Source: an uncultured Rhodobiaceae bacterium (GTDB lineage: Bacteria; Pseudomonadota; Alphaproteobacteria; RS24). From it: 64,000 nucleotides of DNA. The stretch lies in assembly GCA_937907245.1 (NCBI GenBank), contig CALCUM010000003.1, forward strand, positions 428,501-492,500. Direction: 5' to 3'. Below are positions 51,454 to 61,003 of the stretch, piece by piece. The translations under genes and the position numbers were made by a program. How positions within the stretch are numbered: the stretch's first letter is position 1; each line of letters opens with the position of its first letter. Under the pieces are notes generated by a model. It was not told the DNA's origin. It did no database searches and saw only the letters and a list, made by a program, of their open reading frames with translations.

Positions 51454-53769
51454 TTAGCTGGCGGCTTCGGCTTCCGCCAAAGCGCTTTTGTTAAAGAAAG
51501 GCACGTTCAAAAGGCTCGGCAAAAGCAAGACGGCGCCCAATAGAGCCAAGACAAGCCCCAACATGGTAAAGCCGGCAAAGCGCTGCAACATCACCAAGTC
51601 AGAACTCAAGAAAACGCCGGCGCCGAAGCAGAATAGAAACGTCGACTGCACAATCGGGCGACCCGGCACAAACAAGGCTTGGCGTAAGGATTGAACTTGG
51701 TCTTCATGCTCGTCTACCAAATGGTGCTTATAGCGGTGCAGAATATGAATCGTATCGTCAATCGACAGCCCCATGGTGACACTGGCGATGATTACTGTGG
51801 CAAAATCAAACGGAAAGCCAAGCGCTGCAATCGTGCCCATGGTGATTAAAATCGGAAGTCCGCAAGCTATCATGCCCGCAATGGCGAGGCGGAAATTAAA
51901 CTCTAAAGTCAGCACAATGAAAATCAGACAAAAGGTTAAGCCAATGGAGATAATTTGGGTATCCAAAATATAGCCAGACAATTGACTGAAAAACACCGAA
52001 TGACCGGTAAAAATAGGCTCGGGTAGGTTTTTAGGCCCGACCAAGCTCATTTGTTTTTTGATTTTAGTAACCAGAACTTCCAGCTCTGAAGAGCTCAAGT
52101 TAGACGTATAGGCGCGCAAATGCTTGCTATCGAAACCAAAGTTTACACTCTCCGCCAAAACATCGCGGCTCTCCGCGCTGCGCGACCATTCAGAGAACAA
52201 CAGCTCTTGCGCCAATTGGTCTCCCGTCTCAGGATACTCAGACCCATCATCCACTAGCGAGCGGTGAATTTGCCCGATGGCACTGCTATAGCTTTCGGTC
52301 GTATGGACAGCGCGTAAATTGACGATTTGCTCTTCGATAGCCAGAATGTCATCAAATGGCTCTATCTCCCGATAGAAGTCATCTTCTTGGGTCTGATAGA
52401 CCATTGACACAACGCCAGAGCCGCCCAATTCATTGTCTACGCGGTCAAAAGCCAGGTAAATTTCAGAATCGGTTTTAAAAAAAACGTCGAGTAAATTGCT
52501 TTCCGACTTAGCGTTCATAAACAAGGCCACAACCGAGATGAACGTAAGGGCAATCGCCACTGCAAAAGTCGTCGGGCGGTTATTGCCAACCACGCTCCAG
52601 TCGAGCTGCAAAATTTTATCCGCCGCGCGATCGGGCAAAGACAGACGGGCTTGCCCCCCACGACGCAACAAGGCCTGAGGTGTCATCGTGTAAAGCCCCA
52701 ACATAACGGCGCCCATCATAATGACATAGCCCAACAAAATGCCGATAAAGCTATCTAGGCCAAAATCGCGCAAAGGTGTCAGTTGAGAAAAATAGAACAC
52801 GCCAAAACCAACGGCACTGGTAACACTTGTCGTCAAACACGGAAGCCAAGTGGCGTCCAAGGTCTCGCGCATAATCTCACCCACCGAGGTCGTCTCGTCA
52901 GCCATATCCACCGCATTATCCCAATAGCGAATAATATGTAGGCTGTCGGCCACCACAATGACGGACAGCATGACTGGCAAGGCCAGCGCAATCACCGTGA
53001 GGTTGTGGCCCATGGTTTGCATGATGCCCATGGCCACGCTCACAGAGGTTACGGCCACGCCCAGCACCAAAGCGGTCTTCCAAAGACGGCCAAATAAGGA
53101 ATATAAAAACACCGCAATGCCTGTGCCGGAAAGCGCCAAAATGGTTCCCAACTCTTGCTTATTCGACTCGTCTAGCGAAAACTTCAAATAGCCGTCGCCA
53201 GCAACTTCGCTATCGGCCAGAAGCGCATTTTCGTTGGCCAAAGCCAGAACCTCTTGCACCAATATTTGCCTGTCGAATGGGCGACCTGCGGTATCTTGCT
53301 TAACGATAAAGGAGCCTAATTTGCCGTCTTCCGACAATAGGCGCCCCATAAATTCGCTATCTTTGAATTTTGTTTCCAGCGCCGCCAGGTCTTTTAACTG
53401 GCCGTTCTCTAGCGCTTCACGATAGGTGGTGATGAGCAAACTATCTGTCTCATCCGTCATGATAAGACTGGCATCATAGACCGACACAACGTCGACAACA
53501 TTGTCGATTTTCTTCACGGCATCCGAAAAATGAATGGCGTCTTGATAGCCGCGTTCTGTGAACAGATTATCGGCCTTAAACAAGAACATTGTGGCTTCAT
53601 ATTGGCTAAATTGGTCGGCCAACATATCGCGCGCAACTTGATGGGGATTATCGGCTTCGAGCCAATTATCATTATCGTATTTAAGGCCGCGAGATTGGTG
53701 ACTACCGAGGGCGAAGATAACAATCCAGAGGGAAAACCCAGCCAGAATGGTCATAAGACGTCGTGACAT
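51454..53769 (-). CDS. RND-superfamily (MMPL/HpnN-like) exporter, cassette 2
   Basis: Inner-membrane proton-driven exporter, 771 residues from the ATG complementary to 53767-53769, with GGAGG well placed upstream. Membrane span about 7-22, periplasmic loop, span block about 205-375 with IVVADSLHIIRYW (Asp expected in proton relay), second loop, and a C-terminal block with LSIDDTIHILHRYKHH. It is a paralogue of the exporter at 17866 with the same topology. It lies last in its cassette, 29 bases after the beta-barrel gene. Substrate is probably lipid-like; no adaptor or TolC is present. Confidence 0.88.
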   Translation of the reverse strand: MSRRLMTILAGFSLWIVIFALGSHQSRGLKYDNDNWLEADNPHQVARDMLADQFSQYEATMFLFKADNLFTERGYQDAIHFSDAVKKIDNVVDVVSVYDASLIMTDETDSLLITTYREALENGQLKDLAALETKFKDSEFMGRLLSEDGKLGSFIVKQDTAGRPFDRQILVQEVLALANENALLADSEVAGDGYLKFSLDESNKQELGTILALSGTGIAVFLYSLFGRLWKTALVLGVAVTSVSVAMGIMQTMGHNLTVIALALPVMLSVIVVADSLHIIRYWDNAVDMADETTSVGEIMRETLDATWLPCLTTSVTSAVGFGVFYFSQLTPLRDFGLDSFIGILLGYVIMMGAVMLGLYTMTPQALLRRGGQARLSLPDRAADKILQLDWSVVGNNRPTTFAVAIALTFISVVALFMNAKSESNLLDVFFKTDSEIYLAFDRVDNELGGSGVVSMVYQTQEDDFYREIEPFDDILAIEEQIVNLRAVHTTESYSSAIGQIHRSLVDDGSEYPETGDQLAQELLFSEWSRSAESRDVLAESVNFGFDSKHLRAYTSNLSSSELEVLVTKIKKQMSLVGPKNLPEPIFTGHSVFFSQLSGYILDTQIISIGLTFCLIFIVLTLEFNFRLAIAGMIACGLPILITMGTIAALGFPFDFATVIIASVTMGLSIDDTIHILHRYKHHLVDEHEDQVQSLRQALFVPGRPIVQSTFLFCFGAGVFLSSDLVMLQRFAGFTMLGLVLALLGAVLLLPSLLNVPFFNKSALAEAEAAS

Positions 53770-53798
53770 AGGTTTTCCCTCCAATTGGGATTATTATT

Positions 53799-55571
53799 CT
53801 AGAATAGGTAGTTGATACCGAACGAGCCATAGCTATCGCCTTCGGCGCTTTCATAGCCCTCAGTTTCAATTTCATCCGCGCCCGTTACATCCAGGGCGGC
53901 GCCGGCGAAGAAACCGATTTCCAACTTCTCAAAATAGCGCCAGCCCGCACTCAAACCAAAGCCGAAATTTTGACCGAACGAGCCGAAACCAAAGCCTGCA
54001 TAGCCTTGTTTCTCAGCTCCCAAAAGACGCACGGCATTCAAGATAGGCAGGGTATCGTCTTCATCTGCATCGCCTTCCATTTCGGCCGGGTCAAGAGCTT
54101 TGCGCCAGGCTTCTTCTGCGGGCGTGGCCCCCTCTTGGGTCCGCTGGGCCAATTGCAGGTTCAGCAACCAACGATCGCCTTTGTAAACCATGCCGACACT
54201 TTGCATCACCGTATCCACATTAATGTAAGGCTTGGCTTTATTTTCTGCTACCAGCTCGGCATAAATGGGAAGCAGACTTTCTTCGGTCCGGAAGTTTCTT
54301 GGAACAAAGCCTTGCAGGCCACCAAAGGGCAGTTGATCCAATTCTTGCTCACCCTCAACCATCGTGTGCTCAAGGACAAAGTTCCAACGATCTGAAACCC
54401 GATAGCTCAACTCAATGGCCGTCGCTTCCATTTTACCAAAGCGCAGCCCTTTGTCCCCGCCAACGGCATAGGTCGTATAGGCACTCGTGCCGCATTCTGT
54501 GTACGAATAGTCTTCCCCGCTCGCGAAATAGTCACCACAAGCGACGGCTTGTAAGGTGGCTTCGCGCAACGGATCTTCATTGGTTTCCGCACCCTCAATT
54601 TTGGTTATCCCAAAAGTAAACCGGTCGCCAAAATACATCGCGCGCAAAACGCTGAGGTCATTTTCAGCAATGTCTTGCAAAGTCTCTACTTGGTCGACCT
54701 GCCCACCTGCGCCACCACTGTTTGGCACAAAGTTAATGAAGTCACCTTTCAGCAAGGCAAACTCTTCAAACCGTTTCCGGTTCGCGGCATCGATACGCAT
54801 TTCAGGAACTTGTGTGTAAGACAGCTCGAGGCGCGATAGGGGAAACAAGCTGACTTGAAAGCCATCTTGAGAAAAAGCCATGTCGGCTTTTGTGGTTTTG
54901 GTTTTCGTACCCGTCGCGCGCATTGGTGTTGTAAACATCAACGGCGAGAAAACCTCAAATTGACCCAGCACGATTGGCTGGCGTCCAACGCGCAAGGTTG
55001 CGAAAGAAGTCGGCTCCCACTGCACGTAACCTTCGGTCAGCTCGGTAAAGCTGGCGTCCACTGTCCGCTCGAGCGTAGGGGCCAACCAGTCGCCCTCGCT
55101 GGCCACACGGTCACAGTCTAGCTGGACATAACGTTCGTTTGGAACGCCGCCAATATTGGCATCAAAGCTGCCGCTGTTCAGAGCATTATCCGGGTTAAGG
55201 CCTTGTTGCTGACAATCGTTCAGACGGTTCTTAGAGAAACCGTTCAGCTCCAGCTTGTAGACATTTTCATAATTACCCACATCGACAGAGACGAAAGACT
55301 TCACATTGCCGATGCTCGGCAGGTCAAACACCAAGGAAATGCCTTGAATGGACTTTTCTACCGCATCGCTGGTGCCACTATTGGCTCCCATGGTGGCGCC
55401 GACATATTGGCTTAGGTTTTCCAAAAGCCCGCCTGAGCTCGAAATATCGTCCGCTGTCTCAAGCTCAAAACCGCCGTCATCTGGCGGTAAGCCTTGGGCA
55501 TGGGCTGGGTTCATGGCGCCGTAACCGATAGTGCCGACCCATACGGCAAATAACACTGATTTATTCAACAT
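53799..55571 (-). CDS. DUF1302-like outer-membrane beta-barrel, cassette 2
   Basis: Exported 590-residue protein with signal peptide (about 1-25, ending PAHAQ), predicted beta-strands and a C-terminal aromatic-ended strand (SFGINYLF). Distinctive phrases: YVQWEPTSFATLRVGRQPIVLGQFEVFSP and KGDFINFVPNSGG. These suggest the DUF1302 group, large barrels repeatedly found beside RND exporters. Cysteine pairs (CQQQGLN, DCDR, CGDYF, TECG) may form extracellular disulfides. Second gene of cassette 2 between the LolA-like and RND genes. Role as outer-membrane conduit is inferred. Confidence 0.75.
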   Translation of the reverse strand: MLNKSVLFAVWVGTIGYGAMNPAHAQGLPPDDGGFELETADDISSSGGLLENLSQYVGATMGANSGTSDAVEKSIQGISLVFDLPSIGNVKSFVSVDVGNYENVYKLELNGFSKNRLNDCQQQGLNPDNALNSGSFDANIGGVPNERYVQLDCDRVASEGDWLAPTLERTVDASFTELTEGYVQWEPTSFATLRVGRQPIVLGQFEVFSPLMFTTPMRATGTKTKTTKADMAFSQDGFQVSLFPLSRLELSYTQVPEMRIDAANRKRFEEFALLKGDFINFVPNSGGAGGQVDQVETLQDIAENDLSVLRAMYFGDRFTFGITKIEGAETNEDPLREATLQAVACGDYFASGEDYSYTECGTSAYTTYAVGGDKGLRFGKMEATAIELSYRVSDRWNFVLEHTMVEGEQELDQLPFGGLQGFVPRNFRTEESLLPIYAELVAENKAKPYINVDTVMQSVGMVYKGDRWLLNLQLAQRTQEGATPAEEAWRKALDPAEMEGDADEDDTLPILNAVRLLGAEKQGYAGFGFGSFGQNFGFGLSAGWRYFEKLEIGFFAGAALDVTGADEIETEGYESAEGDSYGSFGINYLF

Positions 55572-55591
55572 AATACTCTTTCCAAGGCCTA

Positions 55592-56365
55592 CTAATTAGC
55601 CTTAAGGCCTTTCAGGCCAACGTCGTTATCTCCAAAATTGACACTGACATCAATTTTGGAGCGGTCCATGGTGGAAGACCCACCGGTTTTTAAATTAGAC
55701 ATAACCGATAGGGCCACGACTAACTCGCCTTCAACTTTAACCAACTTGCGGTTTTGAAGACGTTTCAACTCATCGCCCGAGCGGTCATAAAATGCTACGG
55801 CGCGCACGATATTGTTCGATTTGTAAATCGTTGTGTAATATTTCGAATAGGCATCCTCCGTCGCGACGGGGACGCTCTCGATGACATAAAACTTTTCGTC
55901 TTCTTGAAATATTTTGTGCGTGTCTTGGTCGAGCGTGCGACCTGCAATATCGCTATACGAGAAATCTGAGCCCATGAAGCTGCCGTCTTGCTCGGAAGCT
56001 GACAATTGCTTGACGCTTTTCAGAGATGGGAAATAAACCCATTGTTTCTTCACTTGCGTGTTCTGGTTGGTTTGAGAAGCAAGCCCGACGCCTTTTACAT
56101 TGGCGGGCTTAAAAAACTTTGCCAGACTGCGCTTATAGCCCGTGCCATTTTTTGTCCGAAGCTCGAAAAAGCGTTCCCGCTCACGGCCCTTTTTATCCAA
56201 AACACTTAAGCGCACGGTGGCTTTAGACTGAGGGAAAATATCGGATTGCTTGTAAACGCGCTCCATTACATCTCTTCCAGTTTCGGCGGCAGCTGCGGAA
56301 ACCGGAATGGAAACAGCCAAAATGGCCGCAAGCGCTAGGCGCGCTGAAGGTACCAAAGACAACAT
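55592..56365 (-). CDS. LolA-like outer membrane lipoprotein-sorting family protein, cassette 2
   Basis: First gene of cassette 2, 257 residues. Signal peptide about 1-26 (ends SAAAAE). Family blocks WVYFPSLKSVKQLS and GSFMGSDFSYSDI match those of the protein at 20229 (WMFLPALKRVKRIS and GPFMGSEFAFEDF), showing common descent. The predicted fold is an open beta-barrel carrying a lipid in the periplasm. GGGAG lies before the ATG. No Lol-avoidance or lipobox is present, so it is soluble. Proper LolA of lipoprotein transport is a different member; the function here is inferred. Confidence 0.82.
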   Translation of the reverse strand: MLSLVPSARLALAAILAVSIPVSAAAAETGRDVMERVYKQSDIFPQSKATVRLSVLDKKGRERERFFELRTKNGTGYKRSLAKFFKPANVKGVGLASQTNQNTQVKKQWVYFPSLKSVKQLSASEQDGSFMGSDFSYSDIAGRTLDQDTHKIFQEDEKFYVIESVPVATEDAYSKYYTTIYKSNNIVRAVAFYDRSGDELKRLQNRKLVKVEGELVVALSVMSNLKTGGSSTMDRSKIDVSVNFGDNDVGLKGLKAN

Positions 56366-56471
56366 ATAAACTCCCTAAACGAATGCCGCACATTATTCGT
56401 CAGGCAGTAAGAAGTCTAGAGAGGGGGAGATAATCTAATTAAATGTGATTATCTTGCCACGAAAGAAACAC

Positions 56472-56502
56472 CTAGCCCTCAAAACTAGCCCTCAAAACTA
56501 GC
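56472..56502. repeat. 13-bp tandem duplication
   Basis: CTAGCCCTCAAAA at 56472-56484 and again at 56485-56497, followed by a partial third (CTAGC), in the 176-base gap between the LolA-like and uup genes. Confidence 0.85.
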
Positions 56503-56541
56503 GGCCAAACCATCCTGCCGCTATGGGGCCGGAGCGGGTAT

Positions 56542-58368
56542 TTAAGTGTCTAGCCCTTCGCGCAAAACTTCCAGTTCCAACCATTCTTCTTCAGCAGCGG
56601 CCAAATCAGCCTGTGCTTTGGCAAGCTTTTTGACGGCGGCATCAAATCTCTCTGGTGCCTTGGTAAACAGCTCCGCATCGGCCAATATGGTTTCTAATTT
56701 TGCTATTCCCGCAGCTAGGCTGTCCATTTCGCTTGGCAGTTTTTCTAGCCGAAACTTATGCTTATAACTCATTTTGCCTGGGGCAGGTTTGGGCGCCTGG
56801 GGGCTGCCCTCTCCGTCGGTCTTCGTCGCCGCAAGACTTGCCGCATCCGCCTCTTTGCCTTGATTTTTAAGCTTGGCTTTTTGCTGCACCTTCATATCGG
56901 AATAACCGCCAGCATATTCGAGCCATTTTCCCTCCCCCTCAGCGTTAAACACGCTGGTGACCGTGCGATCCAGAAAATCGCGGTCATGGCTCACGAGAAT
57001 GACAGTGCCCTCATAGGCGCCAATCATCTCTTGCAACAGGTCGAGGGTTTCGAGGTCGAGATCATTGGTCGGCTCATCCATGACCAGCAGATTAGAGGGC
57101 TGGCGCAGACCGCGGGCCAAAAACAGCCGTGCCTGCTCGCCGCCCGAAAGCACCGAAACCGGTGTGCGCATCTGAACGGGGTGAAACAGGAAGTTTTTCA
57201 TATAGCCGATGACATGCATACTGTCGTCGCCCAGCGGCACGCGGTCGCCAGAGCCATCAGTCAGCGCATCCTTCACGTTCCAGTCTTGTTTAATGCCAAC
57301 ACGCTGCTGGTCCAGCACTAGGGGCGTCAGGTTTTTGCCCAAGCGTATATTGCCGCTATCCGGTTCCAGCTTGCCAAGCAGCAAATTGAGCAAAGTCGTT
57401 TTGCCCGCGCCATTGGCGCCAATTAGGCCAATTCGGGCGCCGCGTTTCACTTGCGTGCTAAAATTCTCAACAATTTTCTTATCGCCGAACGTCTTGTAAA
57501 TTTCATCGGCCTTCACCACCAACTTGCCCGATTGCGCGCCCGCCTGCATGACGGCATCCATAGCCCCTTGGGGGCCGCGATAATCGCGTTGTTGTTTGCG
57601 TAAATTCGACAAATCGCCCATGCGCTTCACATTGCGCTTGCGCCGCGCGGTTACCCCATAGCGAACCCAATCTTCTTCACGGGCAATTTTGCGCGCCAAT
57701 TTATGCTGCTCGCTGGCTTCGCGCTCCAATTCTTCATCGCGCCAATCTTCAAAAAACGCAAAGCTCTTGCGCATAATCTTGGTTTTGCCGCGGTCGAGCC
57801 AAACCGTTTGATTGGCCATATTCGAGAGAAAGCGCCGATCATGGCTAACCAAAACAAGGGCCGAGTTAATTTGGCGCAAAGCCTGCTCGAGCCATTCGAT
57901 GGCCGGCAGATCCAAATGGTTGGTAGGCTCATCGAGCAGCAAAATTTCGGGCTGCGTTGCCATCGCCTTGGCCAAAGCCACACGCCGACGCTCGCCGCCA
58001 GATAGCGGCGCCAAGTCGGCCTCTGGCGTGACATGCAAATCGGCCATAAGCTGGAAGGCGCGTTGGCGGTCTTCATTATTCAGCACATCTTGCAGCACAT
58101 AGTCTTCGGCAGTTTTAAAGCCGTCAAAACTTGGGTCTTGGGCTAAATATTCAATGGCGATGCCGGGTTGCACAAAGCGCTCGCCGTCATCGGCATCCAC
58201 AAGGCCGGCGATGATTTTAAGCAGAGTAGACTTGCCGGAACCATTGCGCCCAACCAAGCAAATGCGGTCTTCGCGGCTAACCGACAGGCCCGCACCATCT
58301 AGCAGAGGCTGAACGCCGTGCGTGAGATGAATGTCATCAACATAAAGAATGGGAGGGCTGGCGGCCAT
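56542..58368 (-). CDS. uup: ABC-F family ATPase Uup
   Basis: Soluble duplicated ABC ATPase acting on ribosomes or branched DNA structures; no membrane span. The 608-residue protein has two ABC domains, each with LSGGE(R/Q)-type signature and the ABC-F linker feature; Walker B motifs are LLLDEPTNHLD and LVMDEPTNDLD. The C-terminal 75 residues form a coiled coil (LEKLPSEMDSLAAGIAKLETI on to LVLREGLDT), the DNA-binding extension characteristic of Uup over EttA or Rli1. Same-strand neighbour of the LolA-like gene downstream; a divergent barrel gene upstream. Confidence 0.92.
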   Translation of the reverse strand: MAASPPILYVDDIHLTHGVQPLLDGAGLSVSREDRICLVGRNGSGKSTLLKIIAGLVDADDGERFVQPGIAIEYLAQDPSFDGFKTAEDYVLQDVLNNEDRQRAFQLMADLHVTPEADLAPLSGGERRRVALAKAMATQPEILLLDEPTNHLDLPAIEWLEQALRQINSALVLVSHDRRFLSNMANQTVWLDRGKTKIMRKSFAFFEDWRDEELEREASEQHKLARKIAREEDWVRYGVTARRKRNVKRMGDLSNLRKQQRDYRGPQGAMDAVMQAGAQSGKLVVKADEIYKTFGDKKIVENFSTQVKRGARIGLIGANGAGKTTLLNLLLGKLEPDSGNIRLGKNLTPLVLDQQRVGIKQDWNVKDALTDGSGDRVPLGDDSMHVIGYMKNFLFHPVQMRTPVSVLSGGEQARLFLARGLRQPSNLLVMDEPTNDLDLETLDLLQEMIGAYEGTVILVSHDRDFLDRTVTSVFNAEGEGKWLEYAGGYSDMKVQQKAKLKNQGKEADAASLAATKTDGEGSPQAPKPAPGKMSYKHKFRLEKLPSEMDSLAAGIAKLETILADAELFTKAPERFDAAVKKLAKAQADLAAAEEEWLELEVLREGLDT

Positions 58369-58549
58369 AAACGGAGCTGTCTTTCGAATTGCAAAGAGGG
58401 CATCTATAGCCTGTCGTAAGGGGTGTGGGAATGGGGAAACGCTTTCTTAACACTCTTAATTTTAGACTGAACAGGTTAGACCAAAAGTAGACAGTGGGCC
58501 GAATTCTATGTAACGATGAATATCTAATAAAAATAAAAAGGAATAAAAA

Positions 58550-59203
58550 ATGAATATTTTAAAATATTGTCTATTCGCTTCTTTGTTGGCCTTTCCCGTT
58601 GCCGCACAGGAAAGCTTGCACCTAGGTTCGGTCTCTTATGCCATCACATCTGGTGACGGCGAAGATGGCGAACTGGATACGGATGTCGACACCATTACCT
58701 TTGAAGGTGAGTATTTTATCTCAGATAAGGTAAGCCTTAAATTGGGGTTTCTAGACCATGAAACCCAATACGATTTTCACCTCGATAATGAATTGTGCCA
58801 AACAGATAAACTGCAACTCGGCGCAACCTACCATTCGATGCGCGTGGACGTCCTCGCGGGCATTGGAACCGGATATAGTGTCGGCGTTCGAACAAGCGAT
58901 GAATCCACGGAGTGCAAAAGTGACATCCCAGAATCCGACACATCCACCCCAGACGAAACCAACGAGTATTTGGATTTCACCTATGGGCGGGGGCTTGGCA
59001 ATGGCTTGAGCTTTGAGGCTTATCTATCAACGAATGTTGACGACCTATTCGATGACCGAACAATTGGCCTGGGCTTGAACCAAACATTTGGGCCTAACTT
59101 TGGCCTCAGCGGTTTTTATGTGACAACTGAAGCAGCCGAAGATGACATTGGGTATACGCAAGATTCAAAGGTTTTCGAAGTTTCGGCTAGCTATTATTTC
59201 TAG
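58550..59203 (+). CDS. Small predicted outer-membrane beta-barrel protein
   Basis: Unknown 217-residue exported protein. Signal peptide about 1-19 (FPVAA-QE), followed by short alternating beta-strands, two central Cys (DNELCQTDKL and TECKSD) and a final aromatic strand (FEVSASYYF), suggesting an 8-strand type barrel or an autotransported surface protein. AAGGA is well spaced. It stands alone between divergent uup and a convergent lipoprotein. The central loop SDIPESDTSTPDETNEY is Ser/Thr/Asp-rich and variable-looking. A terminator-like hairpin follows at 59239. Confidence 0.7.
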   Translation: MNILKYCLFASLLAFPVAAQESLHLGSVSYAITSGDGEDGELDTDVDTITFEGEYFISDKVSLKLGFLDHETQYDFHLDNELCQTDKLQLGATYHSMRVDVLAGIGTGYSVGVRTSDESTECKSDIPESDTSTPDETNEYLDFTYGRGLGNGLSFEAYLSTNVDDLFDDRTIGLGLNQTFGPNFGLSGFYVTTEAAEDDIGYTQDSKVFEVSASYYF

Positions 59204-59570
59204 GCCTAGCTCGTGTTAAGCAGCCGATAACTGATTAGGCGACGCGACCTCGTGAAAAGTTTGGTTGCGTCGCTTAATTTGCGCTTTATTCCGTGCCGTT
59301 ACTGGAATAAGCGTCCTAAGAAGGCGCAAGGCGGGCTAAAGCTTCCTGCGAAAGCCAAAACCCTTTTCGCGTGGACCTACGACCTTCAGGTTATGAGCCT
59401 GACAAAACTTTCTAAAATTTACCTTAAACCCAGTTTGTAAACCATAAGGCTGTCTAGATGACGGTAACCAATTCAACTTGGATAATAATAATTGTCAATA
59501 ATGAGGCTGGGCAATTCACCCTCAATCAAGGGTTGCGCGACATTAGAGGTATGTAGTCTCCAAAAATTGA
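59204..59570. other. Gap with hairpin terminator and tRNA-fMet-like debris
   Basis: A stem GCGACGCGACC/GGTTGCGTCGC (59239-59249, 59263-59273, G-U allowed) followed by TTAATTT resembles a weak terminator for the small barrel gene. From 59314 comes a copy of the spacer repeat also found at 60619, then at 59375-59403 a 29-base identity to the tRNA-fMet gene (anticodon arm). No intact tRNA. The rest is AT-rich and shows no gene. Confidence 0.75.
59314..59403. repeat. Repeat copy A: spacer repeat plus tRNA-fMet fragment
   Basis: 59314-59338 is identical to 60619-60643 (25 bases, starting TCCTAAGAAGGCGCAAGGCG), similarity continues to about 59374, and 59375-59403 is identical to 60761-60789 inside the tRNA-fMet gene (29 bases, covering the anticodon arm). 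After 59403 similarity to the tRNA is lost. Confidence 0.9.
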
Positions 59571-60410
59571 CTAAAACTGCCTGCGTTTCAGTTCAATTTT
59601 CAAATTCTCTTCACGGCGCTTCTTGGCATTGGATAGCTTTTTCTTATAATTTTCAAACGTTTTCTTTTGCCAATCCGACGTCTTCAGAGACGAAAAATCA
59701 CAACCAAAGCTATAGACATTGTTAGGATAGACAGTCATTTTCGACCCGAACCGCAAATATTCAATGTGAGTCAATTTTAAATCTCTTCGGTCCAATGTAA
59801 TATTGTTGCGAATATCGCCCCCACCTTTTAGAGCCTTTATTTTGAAACGAGTTACATCAATTGGCTTTTCAAAAAAGGTGTCACGTTGGTCGATCTGCCC
59901 AGCAGCGCTGCTAAATCGGTCGTAAATTTCTACATAATCTAGTGTCTTACTTCGCAGCGTCACATAGCTGACACTTCTTGCTGTCGCTCCATCCATTGGT
60001 CTCCGAGATACCCTCGAACAGGTTAGGTATATTGGCTCTTGGAGATTAAGTGAAGTATCTGATTTTGAGCCAGCCGCCAATTTGTCACGCATCTCATTTC
60101 TATACTTATCGCGTTCAAGTTTTTTTCTTGCTTGTTCATCCAAATAAGATCGGACCGACATCCCTTTACTTTCTGCCTCAATCCTTAATTTAGCTAGCGT
60201 TATCACACCCCAATAATCTCTAGTAAGATTATATGTCTCCGTCTCAGTTAAAGCTAAACCGTAATCGTCTCCAGAATTAATATTATATTTTTCCAGCAGT
60301 CTAATTTGAGATCTATCTAAAGATGTGTTTTTAAAATGTGCGGGTGTACCGACACAACCGCCGACGGTTAGAAGACATACCAACACAACGCCAACTTTTT
60401 TTAGGTACAT
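59571..60410 (-). CDS. Orphan lipoprotein of unknown function
   Basis: 279 residues, with N-terminal signal sequence and lipobox LTVGGC, so Cys19 should be lipidated. No family recognised. The C-terminal third is Lys/Arg-rich with alternating charged helices (LSNAKKRREENLKIELKRR). Base composition is clearly more AT-rich than neighbours, and its start has only a weak GAG-type ribosome site. Copies A and B of a repeat containing tRNA-fMet pieces bracket it (59314 and 60601), suggesting entry by recombination at the tRNA site. Three Cys and a YLTCSRVS segment are noted. Confidence 0.7.
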   Translation of the reverse strand: MYLKKVGVVLVCLLTVGGCVGTPAHFKNTSLDRSQIRLLEKYNINSGDDYGLALTETETYNLTRDYWGVITLAKLRIEAESKGMSVRSYLDEQARKKLERDKYRNEMRDKLAAGSKSDTSLNLQEPIYLTCSRVSRRPMDGATARSVSYVTLRSKTLDYVEIYDRFSSAAGQIDQRDTFFEKPIDVTRFKIKALKGGGDIRNNITLDRRDLKLTHIEYLRFGSKMTVYPNNVYSFGCDFSSLKTSDWQKKTFENYKKKLSNAKKRREENLKIELKRRQF

Positions 60411-60600
60411 AATTTTTTCTCACTGTTCGAGCATTTTTCGTAAGCTAAAATCCTATCCGTACACAATACCGACCTAAAACATCAAATGCTACTCAAATTC
60501 CTTTGGCGTCCAGAACCGATCGTTTATCGGTAGTTTAGGGTAGATGAAAAGAAAAACCGCCCTTGTGAGGCAGTTTAAGGAATTGATTTTAATTGTTTTT

Positions 60601-60684
60601 TGGTTGCGGGGGTAGGATTCCTAAGAAGGCGCAAGGCGGGCTAGAGCTTCCTTTAGAAGCAAAGCCCTTTTAGCGTGAACCTAG
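60601..60684. repeat. Repeat copy B: tRNA-fMet 3' end plus spacer repeat
   Basis: 60601-60619 equals the 3' end of tRNA-fMet (with TGG for CCA) and 60619-60684 resembles 59314-59380. Hairpin-capable GGGCT-GCTTC/GAAGC-AGCCC lies inside (about 60639-60668). Together with copy A it flanks the orphan lipoprotein. Confidence 0.9.
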
Positions 60685-60707
60685 GTTAGAATCCGTTAGC
60701 CCCACAA

Positions 60708-60736
60708 CAAAAAACCCCCGCTTTTCAGCGGGGGTT
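60708..60736 (-). terminator. Rho-independent terminator after tRNA-fMet
   Basis: On the minus strand ACCCCCGC and GCGGGGGT (complement of 60728-60735 and 60714-60721) form an 8-bp GC stem with a GAAAA-like loop, followed by TTTTTTG. It ends the tRNA-fMet transcript right after the tRNA gene. Confidence 0.92.
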
Positions 60737-60738
60737 CT

Positions 60739-60815
<77 letters not shown>

Positions 60816-61003
60816 ACAAAGACCTTAAACAGGCGCGAGCGCCCGTGAAGTGCAGTGGTTGTAACACAATATAATTTTTTGCCTAGAGGCTTCTCATCAT
60901 TTAACAAAAATAAATACCCACGCCGCCAAACCATTGCTTCCCGCACCACATTTGCTAAGCTTAACGAGCCTAATAAAAACAAAAATAAGGTGCAAAGAAT
61001 ATC

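Larger units (their letters stand above)
60411..60738. other. Gap with repeat copy B, tRNA 3' fragment and tRNA terminator
   Basis: 60601-60619 repeats the final 19 bases of the tRNA-fMet gene, including the CCA complement (identical to 60739-60757); then the spacer repeat 60619-60684 follows, and then the terminator at 60708. No gene seen. The segment 60411-60600 is AT-rich and unremarkable. Confidence 0.8.
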
